A stretch of DNA of 64,000 bases from Candidatus Poribacteria bacterium. GTDB lineage: Bacteria > Poribacteria > WGA-4E > WGA-3G. The translations under genes were made by a program, and so were the position numbers. This document shows, one piece after another, positions 37,100 to 45,811 of the stretch. The stretch spans positions 62,001 to 126,000 of the forward strand of contig JAPPFM010000010.1 in the NCBI GenBank assembly GCA_028821605.1. Reading direction: 5' to 3'. The notes beneath the pieces are model-generated. The model was not told where the DNA came from and did not search any database. It saw only the letters and a list, made by a program, of their open reading frames with translations. Numbering within the stretch: the first letter of the stretch is position 1; every line of letters starts with the position of its first letter.

Positions 37100-37122
37100 G
37101 GGTTGGGTTACCCAACCTCTAC
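37096..37122. repeat. Minimal family B palindrome at the aminotransferase stop codon
   Basis: GTAGGGGTTGGGT followed at once by TACCCAACCTCTAC forms an almost perfect 27-bp palindrome. The gene's TAG stop (37097-37099) is part of the left arm. Confidence 0.7.
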
Positions 37123-37168
37123 GACACTACATAAGTTCCTGCCTCTGTAGGATTGGAACGAGAAAGAA

Positions 37169-38443
37169 ATGACTGAAACAACACTTTTTGATGCCTCTTA
37201 TGAACACCGAAAAAAGCCGTTGCTAACCCAAACGCTGAGACGGCTCGGTCCTATCTATAGCAAATCGGAATTGAACGCTTTGCGTATTGATGGTATGAGT
37301 CGAGAGGGTTTGGCGCAGCGCTCCGGACGCGGGTTCGTCAATCGGGACATTCTTGAAACTGTGCTCGGTAATCTGTTAGAATGTGTTGCGCCGGGTTCCC
37401 ATAATGCGCCACACCTTGAGCACCAGAAACGCGAACTCTCAGAAGCGATCGAAGAGGTAGCAGATCAGTTATATGCGATGGTCGCACAGTCCTTTTTGGC
37501 TGTCACAGACGAAACGCATCTCGATGCCGCCCTTGAAACCGTTTTTTCACTGCTTTGGGAACTGCCGCGGCTTAAGAGTCGCGCACTCTGGAATCGCTTC
37601 GCCTCTCTCAAAGACCCTGCTGTCTGGGATGCGTACCTCCTCCACAACGGTATCTCCCGTGAGAAACTCGCAGCCATTGATTTTCGCTCCCAGATTGACA
37701 CCGCAATTCAGGAACGCACCTTTGAACCGTACCAAGACTTCCTCGGCACTCTAAATCTCGTCTCCGTTTTGGATTATCAACTCCAATTGGTAGGGAGTAC
37801 CTACCCGGGATGGCGTGTGCTCTTTTACCACGATGTCGCATACGCTTTGACCCGAAGTGATGCTCCTGAGGAGAGTCCAGACCTCCACAGGGTCCCCGTT
37901 CCATTGCTGCCTCGCGCTATTTCAGAGCTCGCTGGACGCTACTATCAAGCCGATTTACATCCTGAAACACAGATAGGTGATGCCAATTTCTTGGAACACC
38001 CGCATCGTGGCGTAACAACCGGTCAAACAGGTATCATCGGCTCTGGGTGTGTTATCTATCCTTGTACCCTTGGTGGCTTGAGTGTTAAAGTTAAGCAGCG
38101 TCACCCTGGCATCGGGGACTTTGTTGAGATCGGTACAGACACGAGTCTTCTTGGCCCTGTTCAGATTGCTGAGCACTCTACTGTTGGTACGAACACGGAG
38201 ATATATGGGTTTGTTGAAACGGCCCCCCGGTGCCGCATTGGTTCTTCCGTTGTGATCGGCACTATCCGCGGTGCCTCCGAGACACCCGGCAAAATCTACA
38301 TCGGAGAAGGTGTCCGTATCGGAGATGGTACCGTTATTGAAAACACTTCAGAGATGGATTTAATCATCCCGGACCGCTCACAGATTCCAGCGCGAAGCCA
38401 CGTCGCTAACGATGGATTTGGATTCCCTCGATATGTGGTCTGA
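37169..38443 (+). CDS. Serine O-acetyltransferase-like protein with left-handed beta-helix
   Basis: A 424-residue protein. Residues 1-215 are helical and without a recognised motif. Residues 215-420 resemble serine acetyltransferase, with RYYQADLHPETQIG, FLEHPHRGVTTGQTGIIGSGCVIYPCTLGG and hexapeptide-repeat coils (VEIGTDTSLLGPVQIAEHSTVGT). It is longer than CysE at the N-terminus. The HPHRGVTTGQT segment matches the catalytic-histidine region of CysE (usually HGxVIGET), in altered form. It is placed between an aminotransferase and purH. It could acetylate serine or another hydroxy compound. Confidence 0.75.
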   Translation: MTETTLFDASYEHRKKPLLTQTLRRLGPIYSKSELNALRIDGMSREGLAQRSGRGFVNRDILETVLGNLLECVAPGSHNAPHLEHQKRELSEAIEEVADQLYAMVAQSFLAVTDETHLDAALETVFSLLWELPRLKSRALWNRFASLKDPAVWDAYLLHNGISREKLAAIDFRSQIDTAIQERTFEPYQDFLGTLNLVSVLDYQLQLVGSTYPGWRVLFYHDVAYALTRSDAPEESPDLHRVPVPLLPRAISELAGRYYQADLHPETQIGDANFLEHPHRGVTTGQTGIIGSGCVIYPCTLGGLSVKVKQRHPGIGDFVEIGTDTSLLGPVQIAEHSTVGTNTEIYGFVETAPRCRIGSSVVIGTIRGASETPGKIYIGEGVRIGDGTVIENTSEMDLIIPDRSQIPARSHVANDGFGFPRYVV

Positions 38444-38466
38444 CTTTTAAAAAATAGAGAAAAAAG

Positions 38467-40077
38467 ATGAAAAAGATAGAACGCGCTTTGATCAGCGTCT
38501 ACGACAAAACGAACCTTTTGGAAATAGCAACTGCACTTGCCCAACGTGGTGTAGAAATCCTCTCCACCGGTGGGACGGCTCAGCACCTCAGAGATGCCGG
38601 GATTGACATCCTTGATGTTTCCGATTACACCGGCTTTCCTGAAATGCTGGATGGTCGAGTCAAAACGCTCCATCCGAAAATTCATGGAGGACTCCTCGCT
38701 GAATGGGATAGGGCGGAACACAGTGCCCAAACGGAAGCGCAGGGTATCACCCCGATTGATATGGTAATCTGCAATCTATATCCGTTTGAGGCAACCGTCG
38801 CTAAACCTGATGTGACACTCCCCGAAGCGATTGAGAACATTGACATCGGCGGTCCAACGATGATTCGTGCTGCGGCGAAGAATTATCGGCATGTTGCTGT
38901 CCTCACAGCTGCGAGCCAATACCGACAAGTTATCGCTGATCTTGATGCGAATGACGGTTGCCTTTCCGAGGAAAGACGATTTGAACTGGCAAAAACAGCC
39001 TTTGCGCACACCGCACAGTATGACACCTCAATTGCCGCCTATCTCATCAATAATGATTCCCCCCTGATAAGGGGGGTTAGGGGGGTTGATAGATCAGAGG
39101 ACTCCGAACCGGACGAATTCACCGATGACCTAACGCTCTGTTTCAAGAAGGAGCGCACACTCCGCTATGGCGAAAACCCGCATCAACGTGCCGCTTTCTA
39201 TAAAACTGAAACCACCCCTGGCGCATGCGCAGCGTGGGCGAAACAAGTGAGCGGACAACCTCTTTCCTTTAATAATCTTCTTGATTTAGAAGCCGCCTTA
39301 GAGATCGTCAAAGACTTTGAGAACCCCACATGTGCTATCATAAAGCATAACAACCCGTGCGGACTCGCGACAGCTGGTACCCTACAAGATGCCTTCACAA
39401 ACGCATTGGAATGTGACCGGACCTCTGCTTTCGGTTCGATTGTGGGTTTAAATCGGAAAGTGACAATCCAGACCGCAAATATAATCCGAGAAGCCGCGAA
39501 CACAGGCGTGAAAATTGATGCGATTATCGCACCGAGTTATACCGAAAAGGCACTCCGTGCATTGTCTCGTGTCAAGCGGAGACCTATTCTTGAAGCTGGA
39601 TCGCTTTCGGGGGCGGAACCTGTGTTACAAATTCGTAATATTACCGGCGGGGTGCTGGTTCAAGACCCGGATATTCATGACTTACTTGCTGATGATTTAG
39701 AGGTGGTAACTTCCCGCGCACCAACGGAAGCGGAGATAGAATCCCTACTTTTCGCGTGGAAAGCGTGTAAGCACGTCAAGTCCAACTGTATCCTATTGGC
39801 ACAAGGCACGCAAAGTGTTGGTATCGGTGCAGGACAGATGAGCCGGGTGGATGCCGCTATTATCGCCATCCGAAAGGCAGGGGAAAAAGCGAAGGGGGCA
39901 GTGTTAGCCTCGGATGCCTACTTCCCATTTCCTGATGGTGTCGAAATTGCCGGTGAGGCGGGCATAAGTGCTATTATTCAGCCGGGTGGTTCTGTCAACG
40001 ATCCGCCTGTGATTGAGACCGCGGACGCTTACGGTATGGCAATGGTCCTGACAGGGGTCCGCCATTTCCGGCATTAG
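38467..40077 (+). CDS. purH: Bifunctional AICAR transformylase / IMP cyclohydrolase
   Basis: A 536-residue enzyme for the last two steps of IMP synthesis. The N-terminal MGS-like cyclohydrolase domain has ALISVYDKTN, STGGTAQHLRDAG, GRVKTLHPKIHGG and NIDIGGPTMIRAAAKN. The transformylase domain has LRYGENPHQRAAFY, LSFNNLLDLEAA, the catalytic lysine-histidine AIIKHNNPCG, TSAFGSIVG and FPFPDG. Between the domains, codons about 198-208 (SPLIRGVRGVD) are encoded by a C/G-run palindrome that looks like an in-frame repeat insertion. It starts 23 bp after the acyltransferase gene. Confidence 0.96.
   Translation: MKKIERALISVYDKTNLLEIATALAQRGVEILSTGGTAQHLRDAGIDILDVSDYTGFPEMLDGRVKTLHPKIHGGLLAEWDRAEHSAQTEAQGITPIDMVICNLYPFEATVAKPDVTLPEAIENIDIGGPTMIRAAAKNYRHVAVLTAASQYRQVIADLDANDGCLSEERRFELAKTAFAHTAQYDTSIAAYLINNDSPLIRGVRGVDRSEDSEPDEFTDDLTLCFKKERTLRYGENPHQRAAFYKTETTPGACAAWAKQVSGQPLSFNNLLDLEAALEIVKDFENPTCAIIKHNNPCGLATAGTLQDAFTNALECDRTSAFGSIVGLNRKVTIQTANIIREAANTGVKIDAIIAPSYTEKALRALSRVKRRPILEAGSLSGAEPVLQIRNITGGVLVQDPDIHDLLADDLEVVTSRAPTEAEIESLLFAWKACKHVKSNCILLAQGTQSVGIGAGQMSRVDAAIIAIRKAGEKAKGAVLASDAYFPFPDGVEIAGEAGISAIIQPGGSVNDPPVIETADAYGMAMVLTGVRHFRH
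39059..39090. repeat. C/G-run palindrome lying in frame inside purH
   Basis: CCCCCC TGATAA GGGGGG (39059-39076) followed by TTA and a second GGGGGG run. This is very unlike the surrounding codon use. It resembles the C-run/G-run hairpins that occur as dispersed intergenic repeats in cyanobacteria and other environmental bacteria (from memory). It contributes about 11 residues without breaking the frame. Confidence 0.75.
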
Positions 40078-40128
40078 TAACGCTGAGGCAATCAGAATGG
40101 GTGGAAAACGAAACTAAAGGAGGAACAA

Positions 40129-40434
40129 GTGAAAACGTATACATTTGAGGTTGTCATAGAAGAGGACGAGTGGATCGATGAGCGAATTAAGGATCCTGTT
40201 TGGCGAGCATATATTCCCACATTGGTGCATCAAGGTGCTTCAAGTTGGGGATATACGCAAAAAGAGGCTTTAAAGAATTTGCAAGACGCTGTTGATTTAC
40301 TTATTGAATCGCTTTTAGAACATGGCGAGGAGCATCTTTTGGAGTCAATAGTCCAGCATGAAAAAGAAATTGCTTCTAAACCCTATTCACACATTCGGGT
40401 CAGCGATGTGCCTTTAATTGCTGTAACAATCTAA
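40129..40434 (+). CDS. HicB-like antitoxin
   Basis: A 101-residue protein starting at GTG behind a perfect AAAGGAGGA. The N-terminal HicB-type sheet (YTFEVVIEEDEWIDER...WRAYIPTLVHQGASSWGYTQKEALKNLQDAVDLLIESL) has the usual strand, 'G' turn, 'G-x-T-x-x-E-A' helix order. The rest is a short charged helix and a closing beta segment rather than a classical HTH. Its stop is 1 base before the HicA-like start, so the pair is coupled. The order antitoxin-toxin is common for hicBA. Confidence 0.8.
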   Translation: MKTYTFEVVIEEDEWIDERIKDPVWRAYIPTLVHQGASSWGYTQKEALKNLQDAVDLLIESLLEHGEEHLLESIVQHEKEIASKPYSHIRVSDVPLIAVTI

Positions 40435-40435
40435 T

Positions 40436-40684
40436 ATGGCGATCAATTACAGTCGTTTACGCTCACTCAGAGCACGAAAATTGATACGCGCTTTGAAAAA
40501 AGACGGGTTTTATGAAGAAAGAAGCAAAGGAGCTCTCCGTCTATTTAAGCATCCAGATAGGCGAAGAACAACTATCCATCTCCACAACATGGGTCAAACC
40601 TTTGCCGTTGGTACGCTCAAAGCTATCATTGAGAAGCAAGCAGAGTGGACGGAGACGGACCTTGAACGTCTTGGGCTGCTTTAG
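40436..40684 (+). CDS. HicA-like protein lacking the catalytic histidine
   Basis: An 82-residue protein of HicA shape: LRARKLIRALKKDGFYEER, then GALRLFKHPDRRRTTIHLHNMG, then the C-terminal VGTLKAIIEKQ. Active HicA mRNA interferases carry a histidine in the motif GSHxxxxHP. Here that place reads GALRLFKHP, so the catalytic histidine is replaced by leucine. The protein may be an inactive toxin or use another residue. Coupled to the HicB-like gene. Confidence 0.8.
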   Translation: MAINYSRLRSLRARKLIRALKKDGFYEERSKGALRLFKHPDRRRTTIHLHNMGQTFAVGTLKAIIEKQAEWTETDLERLGLL

Positions 40685-40732
40685 TCCATTCCACACTCAG
40701 TTAAACAGTAAATCCGTATAGGAAATTGAAAA

Positions 40733-41944
40733 TTGCCTACAACACTAACACTCCCACCGACGATAATTACAGGCGCAGGGGCATCCGAGAATGTCGGCGA
40801 ACAGGCGAAGCAACTCGGTGCAACGAACGCACTCATCGTGACCGATCCGGGAATCGCTAAAATCGGATATGCCGATAAGATTGCGCAAAATTTACAAAGT
40901 GCTGGAATCAGTAGCACTTGTTTTTCCGATGTAACACCAGATCCAACTTTACAGAACGTGCGGGACGGCTTAAAGCAATACAGTGATGAAGCCTGTGATG
41001 TCATTGTGAGCATCGGCGGCGGTAGCGCAATTGACTGTGGAAAAGGCATCGCCATGATACTAACCAATGATGGCCCTTCTGGCGTAGCTTGCAAGCCAGA
41101 ACTTGCTATGGAAAAATTCGCCGATTATATGGGTGTAGATAAAATCCCGAATCCGGGTGCACCCTTGATTGCGATACCAACGACAGGCGGGACAGGCAGT
41201 GAGGTCTCCAAGGTTACTGTCATTACCGATACTGAACGAAATGTCAAAATGATGCTCAGTAGCCCTTGTCTGCTGGCGCATGTCGCTTTGGTGGATCCGT
41301 TGCTGTCTCTCACGACCCCACCGTACCTAACAGCAGCGGTCGGTGTTGATGCATTGACGCACGCCATAGAGGCCTACATCTCCAAACGCGCCCAACCGAT
41401 AACCGACGCGCTCGCGTTGAAGGCAATCGAGATGATTTCGGGTTCACTTCGACAGGCATGGGCGGATGGCGAAAACATCCCTGCCCGCACGGATATGATG
41501 ATCGGTGCGTCCATCGCAGGCATGGCTTTCAGCAATTCGTCTGTCGCTTTAGTCCATGGGATGTCCCGTCCAATCGGTGCCTATTTCCACATCCATCATG
41601 GACTCTCAAACTCGGTGCTGTTACGCGATGTGATGGAATTTAGCGTTGTCGGTGCCCCCGCGCGTTTCGCTGATATTGCATGGGCGATGGGTGAACCGAT
41701 TGATGGATTGTCCCCAATGGAGCAAGCGGACGCAGCGATTTCCGCCGTAGAACGGCTTGTCACCGATATTCAGATGCCGCGGCTCGGCGAAATCGGTATT
41801 GATATGGAAAAATTTGAAGAGGTTATCGAACAGATGGCAGCGGATGCCATTGCGAGCGGGAGTCCGGCGAATAACCCGCGGCAGGCTACGGTTGAAGAGA
41901 TAGTTGCGCTATATCGGAAATGCTTCGCCGCCCGTTGCGTCTAA
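40733..41944 (+). CDS. Iron-containing alcohol dehydrogenase
   Basis: A 403-residue group III alcohol dehydrogenase. N-terminal NAD-binding strand VSIGGGSAIDCGKG, then PTTGGTGSEVSKVTVI. The iron ligands appear as an aspartate in VGVDALTHAIEAY (also histidine) and histidines in LVHGMSRPIGAYFHIHHGLSN. It oxidises or reduces small alcohols or aldehydes with NAD. The apparent start is TTG at 40733, behind TAGGAA; it matches the family N-terminus (TLTLPPTIITGAG). Monocistronic or read from the hicBA promoter. Confidence 0.92.
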   Translation: MPTTLTLPPTIITGAGASENVGEQAKQLGATNALIVTDPGIAKIGYADKIAQNLQSAGISSTCFSDVTPDPTLQNVRDGLKQYSDEACDVIVSIGGGSAIDCGKGIAMILTNDGPSGVACKPELAMEKFADYMGVDKIPNPGAPLIAIPTTGGTGSEVSKVTVITDTERNVKMMLSSPCLLAHVALVDPLLSLTTPPYLTAAVGVDALTHAIEAYISKRAQPITDALALKAIEMISGSLRQAWADGENIPARTDMMIGASIAGMAFSNSSVALVHGMSRPIGAYFHIHHGLSNSVLLRDVMEFSVVGAPARFADIAWAMGEPIDGLSPMEQADAAISAVERLVTDIQMPRLGEIGIDMEKFEEVIEQMAADAIASGSPANNPRQATVEEIVALYRKCFAARCV

Positions 41945-41986
41945 CTACAGCCATCAGAAATTTATCTGGAATGCCAGTTGTTTCTA

Positions 41987-41995
41987 TGCTAAAAT
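41987..41995 (+). promoter_or_regulatory. Extended -10 promoter, nearly leaderless start
   Basis: TGCTAAAAT at 41987-41995 within TTTCTATGCTAAAATAG, which matches the dppDF promoter (TTTCTATGCTAAAGTAG) almost base for base. The -35 region is weak. The ATG at 42005 would be about 3 bases from the transcription start. Confidence 0.55.
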
Positions 41996-42004
41996 AGAGT
42001 ACCT

Positions 42005-42433
42005 ATGGAAGACAAAAATACAGAAGAAGATCAGCGAACATCGCTATTTACTGTTCGTAGTGCTGAAGTGGCTGTCCTAACCTTTGCAATGCTCACACTT
42101 GGTTATCTAATTATCGGCATGCTATACCAGAAAAATCTGATGGGAAAAAATTGGGTTGAGACTCTTGTCTCCGTCTATAAAAATGGCCCAACTTTCATAG
42201 CAAACGCTACAATTTTCATTCTATTTGAGGAGGGAATTGATATTATGTTTATACGTCTGCGAGAATCTCTTAAGAGAGACAAAAGACTAATTTCAAAAGG
42301 TAGAGCGGAGGCGTATCAAGAAGCATATCAAGAGATGCAAGCTGCCTGGGAGCAGCGCCGTAGAGAGGCAGAAGCGAAAGGGATTGAATTTAACGAACCG
42401 CGTCCTGAACCTCCCAAAAATAAACAGTCTTAG
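42005..42433 (+). CDS. Small two-TM membrane protein with charged helical tail
   Basis: A 142-residue protein. Two hydrophobic segments (about residues 23-41, VLTFAMLTLGYLIIGML, and 62-76, FIANATIFILF) are followed by a highly charged helix rich in Glu, Arg and Ala (about 90-130) and a Pro-rich end. No family recognised. The -10 box TAAAAT with extended TG at 41990-41995 ends only 9 bases before the ATG, with no Shine-Dalgarno, suggesting an almost leaderless message. Confidence 0.7.
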   Translation: MEDKNTEEDQRTSLFTVRSAEVAVLTFAMLTLGYLIIGMLYQKNLMGKNWVETLVSVYKNGPTFIANATIFILFEEGIDIMFIRLRESLKRDKRLISKGRAEAYQEAYQEMQAAWEQRRREAEAKGIEFNEPRPEPPKNKQS

Positions 42434-42463
42434 TTTGACTGTGATTCAGCGAAGGAATACCTT

Positions 42464-43423
42464 GTGGACCGTCTCAAGATTGTTGTACCCGGTGATTTAC
42501 CACCGCAAATCCAAGGCTCGCCGCATCTGGAACGCCTGAAACCTTATGGCGATGTTGTTCTCTACACTGACCGACCCGAAACCTCTGAAGAGAAAATTCA
42601 CCGTGCCGAAGATGCGGATATCCTCATCAATTCACGCGGAATCGTCAAATGGCCCGCGGAAATCTTGCGTCAACTTCCCAAACTCAAGTTAATCTCGCTC
42701 TGCTCCATCGGTATTGATATGATTGCCCTTGACGAGGCAAAGCAGCAGGGAATTACCGTTTGCAATCAACCCGGACGTACCGCCCCTGTTGTAGCGGAAC
42801 ACGGGTTTGGACTGATGTTTGCACTTGCCAAACGAGCAGCGTTCCTTACTGCGTCTATGAAGGCAGGTGGATGGCCCCGTATGGATAACGTTTACCTTCA
42901 AGGGAAAACCTTGGGGATTGTTGGCACTGGGCACATCGGTGCTGAGATGGCACGCCTCGGACGTGCGATTGGGATGGATGTGATCGCATGGACGTATAAC
43001 CCTTCAGAAGCACGCGCAGAGGCGTTGGGAGTTCGGTTTGTTTCTTTGGATGAACTGCTCCAGACTTCCGATGTCGTCAGTTTGCATGTTAGACTGACAG
43101 AGGAGAGTCACCACCTTATCGGTATACGTGAACTCGGTTTGATGAAACAGGAAGCACTCTTAATCAACGTCGCACGCGGCGGTGTGATTGATACAGATGC
43201 ATTGATCTCTGTTTTAAACAGTGGGCATCTCAGTGGTGCTGCGATTGATGTCTATGACGAAGAACCACTCCCTGCGAACCATCCGCTTTTGGAGTGTGAG
43301 CAGGTGATCTTAACACCGCATTGTGCCGATATGACACCAGAGGGTGTTGAACTCCTTAACGAAGGTGCAGTGGACAATATCATCGCCTTTCTGGAAGGTA
43401 CGCCGCAAAATGTGGTTGTTTGA
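42464..43423 (+). CDS. D-isomer-specific 2-hydroxyacid dehydrogenase
   Basis: A 319-residue NAD-dependent enzyme converting 2-keto acids and D-2-hydroxyacids. NAD motif GIVGTGHIG near residue 150, then the catalytic arginine in NVARGGVID, glutamate in DVYDEEPLP and histidine in TPHCADMTPE. It starts at GTG 42464, with AAGGAA upstream. It lies 30 bp after the membrane-protein gene and just before hydantoinase A. The best-fitting substrates are glycerate- or phosphoglycerate-like, but this cannot be fixed from sequence. Confidence 0.92.
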   Translation: MDRLKIVVPGDLPPQIQGSPHLERLKPYGDVVLYTDRPETSEEKIHRAEDADILINSRGIVKWPAEILRQLPKLKLISLCSIGIDMIALDEAKQQGITVCNQPGRTAPVVAEHGFGLMFALAKRAAFLTASMKAGGWPRMDNVYLQGKTLGIVGTGHIGAEMARLGRAIGMDVIAWTYNPSEARAEALGVRFVSLDELLQTSDVVSLHVRLTEESHHLIGIRELGLMKQEALLINVARGGVIDTDALISVLNSGHLSGAAIDVYDEEPLPANHPLLECEQVILTPHCADMTPEGVELLNEGAVDNIIAFLEGTPQNVVV

Positions 43424-43445
43424 GTTTTCTTTAGAAAGAGCCCTG

Positions 43446-45620
43446 ATGCAAGTAAGGGAAAAGACGCTATTGGACCCGGATAAGTCTCAATCTCATCAGA
43501 AACCGATTTTCGACAACGGAGAAAATCGAGAAGGAGTCCCCATAATTAAAAATATAGGTGTTGATACGGGTGGCACTTTCACAGACATCGTGATGCGTAT
43601 TGATGAGGACCTGTTTACGCACAAAGTCCTTTCGACCCCCCAAAATCCTGCATACGCAGTGATACAAGGCGTAGATGAAATTTTGCGCCTTCACGATACC
43701 GATGCTGAAGGATTGGAAATTGTCCACGGCTCTACAGTAGCGACAAATGCACTATTAGAGCGGAGAGGCGCGCGTATTGCTCTTGTCACGACGAAAGGCT
43801 TTGAGGACATCTTGGAAATAGGCAGACAGGCACGCCCAAATCTCTACGATTTCTTCGTGGAACGTCCAGCACCGCTCGTTCCTGCCGACAGACGTTTCGG
43901 TATATCGGAACGGACATTGCACACCGGCGAAATCCAAACCGAGATTGAACCTGCCGATTTGGATGCCCTCGCCTCTAAACTCGCCACATTGGAACTTGAT
44001 GCCATCGCGATCTGTTTCCTCTTTGCTTATGTCAACCCACAAAACGAACAGATCGTTGCGGAACACCTCGCCCAATTTGGGATACCGATTTCGTGTTCAC
44101 ACGAAGTCCTACCTGAATATCGAGAATATGCGCGTTTCAGTACCACTGTTGCGAATGCGTACATCCGTCCCACTTTGGAACGGCACCTCTCTACACTGAT
44201 AGAATCAGAACAATTCCCGAAATCATTCCGTCTGATGCTTTCCAACGGTGGCAGCGTTTCTGTAAGAATTTTTCAGCGTAGCTTGCAAGCTGAAAACTTG
44301 CTATATAGAGGCGAGGCTGCTGGTATCCGCACTGTTCTCTCGGGTCCCGCTGGGGGTGTTCTCGGTGCGTATCAGATTGCCAAAACTGCTGGCTACGACC
44401 GGATCATTACGTTTGATATGGGCGGCACTTCAACGGATGTAAGTCTCTGTCATGACGGCATATCACTGACGACGGAAAGCACGATTAGTGGACTCCCAAT
44501 CAAGGTGCCGCTCATTGACATCCACACCGTCGGTGCAGGCGGTGGCTCCATCGCGACTGTGGATACTGGTGGTGCGCTACGCGTCGGACCGGAGAGTGCA
44601 GGAGCGGCTCCGGGTCCAATCTGCTATGGGAACAGTGGCGAAGACATCACGGTAACCGACGCGAACCTCTACTTGGGACGTATCGCCGCAACGCAGTTTT
44701 TGGGCGGTGCGATGTCCCTTGACATCGATAAGCCGCGCGTGTACATTGAGAAGTTCGCAGCGCGTCTCGGTATCCCACCACTGCAAGCTGCAGACGGTAT
44801 TCTCAAAGTTGCCAACGCAGCGATGGAACGCGCGATCAAGGTTATCTCTGTGGAGCGCGGATTTGATACGCGCGATTTCACACTCGTTTCCTTTGGTGGT
44901 GCTGGTGGTTTGCACGCCGCATTTATGGCGGAAAACCTCGGCATCGGGACAATCCTGATCCCACCGAACGGCGGTTTACTCTCTGCTTATGGGATGCTTT
45001 TCGCGAATGTCGTTAAGGATTATTCGCAGACGGTGTTATGGCGATTTGAAGAGGGTGGCGAGGACGGCAGCAGTCTGGTTGAAGCGTTGAATACCGGTTT
45101 TAACGCGCTCTTAGCCCGCGCAGAGGATGAGATGAAAACCGAAAGTTTCGCCCCTCATCAACTTAAAGTCAATCACTCTCTTGATATGCGATACGAAGGG
45201 CAATCTTATGAGCTAAATATCCCGTGTTTTACCGAGAAACACGCGCGTCCAAACGAGATAGAGGCTCTTGTCGAAGAATTTCACGCAGCACATGTTCAGC
45301 GATTTGGCTATGCCCGCACCGGTGCTCCAGTGGAAGTGGTAAACCTCAGACTCACGGCTATCGGGGAGACAGACAAACCGCCCATCCAATCCTTGCCTCT
45401 CACGGATACTGAGGCTTCTGAAGCATTTACCGTTCAAAATCCTGTCGTATTTGAGGATGAAGTGCTCCCAACCAATTTCTATCGCCGCGAGGCATTACAT
45501 CCGGGAAATCGAATTGTAGGTCCTGCGATTGTAACGGAATTTAGTGCGACAACTGTAGTCCCTCCAGATTTTTCTGCTGTTGTTGATGTGTATCAGAACC
45601 TTATTTTGACCAAGAGATAG
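43446..45620 (+). CDS. Hydantoinase A / 5-oxoprolinase family ATP-dependent lactamase
   Basis: A protein of about 724 residues in the HyuA family, which cleaves cyclic amides with ATP. N-terminal Hydant_A_N opens with GVDTGGTFTDIV, HGSTVATNALLERRGARIALVTT. The central ATPase has LSGPAGGVLGAYQIA, ITFDMGGTSTDVSL and VGAGGGSIATVD, then SFGGAGGLHAAFMAENLG. No HyuB partner follows. The start is unclear: the frame is open from 43344 inside the previous gene, an ATG lies at 43446, and AAGGAG (43530-43535) sits just before a start-less GVDTGGT. Codons near 44264-44310 carry a palindromic insertion. Confidence 0.87.
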   Translation: MQVREKTLLDPDKSQSHQKPIFDNGENREGVPIIKNIGVDTGGTFTDIVMRIDEDLFTHKVLSTPQNPAYAVIQGVDEILRLHDTDAEGLEIVHGSTVATNALLERRGARIALVTTKGFEDILEIGRQARPNLYDFFVERPAPLVPADRRFGISERTLHTGEIQTEIEPADLDALASKLATLELDAIAICFLFAYVNPQNEQIVAEHLAQFGIPISCSHEVLPEYREYARFSTTVANAYIRPTLERHLSTLIESEQFPKSFRLMLSNGGSVSVRIFQRSLQAENLLYRGEAAGIRTVLSGPAGGVLGAYQIAKTAGYDRIITFDMGGTSTDVSLCHDGISLTTESTISGLPIKVPLIDIHTVGAGGGSIATVDTGGALRVGPESAGAAPGPICYGNSGEDITVTDANLYLGRIAATQFLGGAMSLDIDKPRVYIEKFAARLGIPPLQAADGILKVANAAMERAIKVISVERGFDTRDFTLVSFGGAGGLHAAFMAENLGIGTILIPPNGGLLSAYGMLFANVVKDYSQTVLWRFEEGGEDGSSLVEALNTGFNALLARAEDEMKTESFAPHQLKVNHSLDMRYEGQSYELNIPCFTEKHARPNEIEALVEEFHAAHVQRFGYARTGAPVEVVNLRLTAIGETDKPPIQSLPLTDTEASEAFTVQNPVVFEDEVLPTNFYRREALHPGNRIVGPAIVTEFSATTVVPPDFSAVVDVYQNLILTKR
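44269..44296. repeat. Palindromic element lying in frame inside the hydantoinase gene
   Basis: TTTTCAGC (44270-44277) and GCTGAAAA (44289-44296) flank a central perfect palindrome AGCTTGCAAGCT (44280-44291). The encoded segment RIFQRSLQAENLLYR separates SNGGSVS from the LSGPAGG motif, which in the family lie about 15 residues closer. This suggests an in-frame insertion. Confidence 0.65.
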
Positions 45621-45635
45621 TGATTGGGGCATCTC

Positions 45636-45664
45636 TTGACACGTTCCATCCGCTCTGATATACT
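45636..45664 (+). promoter_or_regulatory. Promoter upstream of the ManD/RspA-like gene
   Basis: TTGACA (45636-45641), 17 bp spacer with extended TG, TATACT (45659-45664). It would give a leader of about 140 nt that includes the repeat at 45714-45792 before the ATG at 45812. Confidence 0.7.
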
Positions 45665-45713
45665 TTCATCACGATCATGGTGATGACATGCTTCCGACAA
45701 TATCGCGAAAATT

Positions 45714-45792
45714 GGCAGTCAGCAGTCAGCAAGAATAGCGAAGAAACCATGAGCAGTCAGCAAAGGGGTCCTCTTGCCGATAGCCGATAGCT
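45714..45792. repeat. Palindromic intergenic repeat, GCAGTCAGC...GCCGATAGC variant
   Basis: Starts GGCAGTCAGCAGTCAGCAAG, contains a further GAGCAGTCAGCAAAGGGGTCC, and closes with TTGCCGATAGCCGATAGC. The design (doubled word at each end, purine-rich centre with AGGGGTCCTC or AGAACCTCTT) matches the family D copies at 5203 and 20818 although the words differ. Confidence 0.55.
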
Positions 45793-45811
45793 TTAAAGGA
45801 AAAATTAAAAT

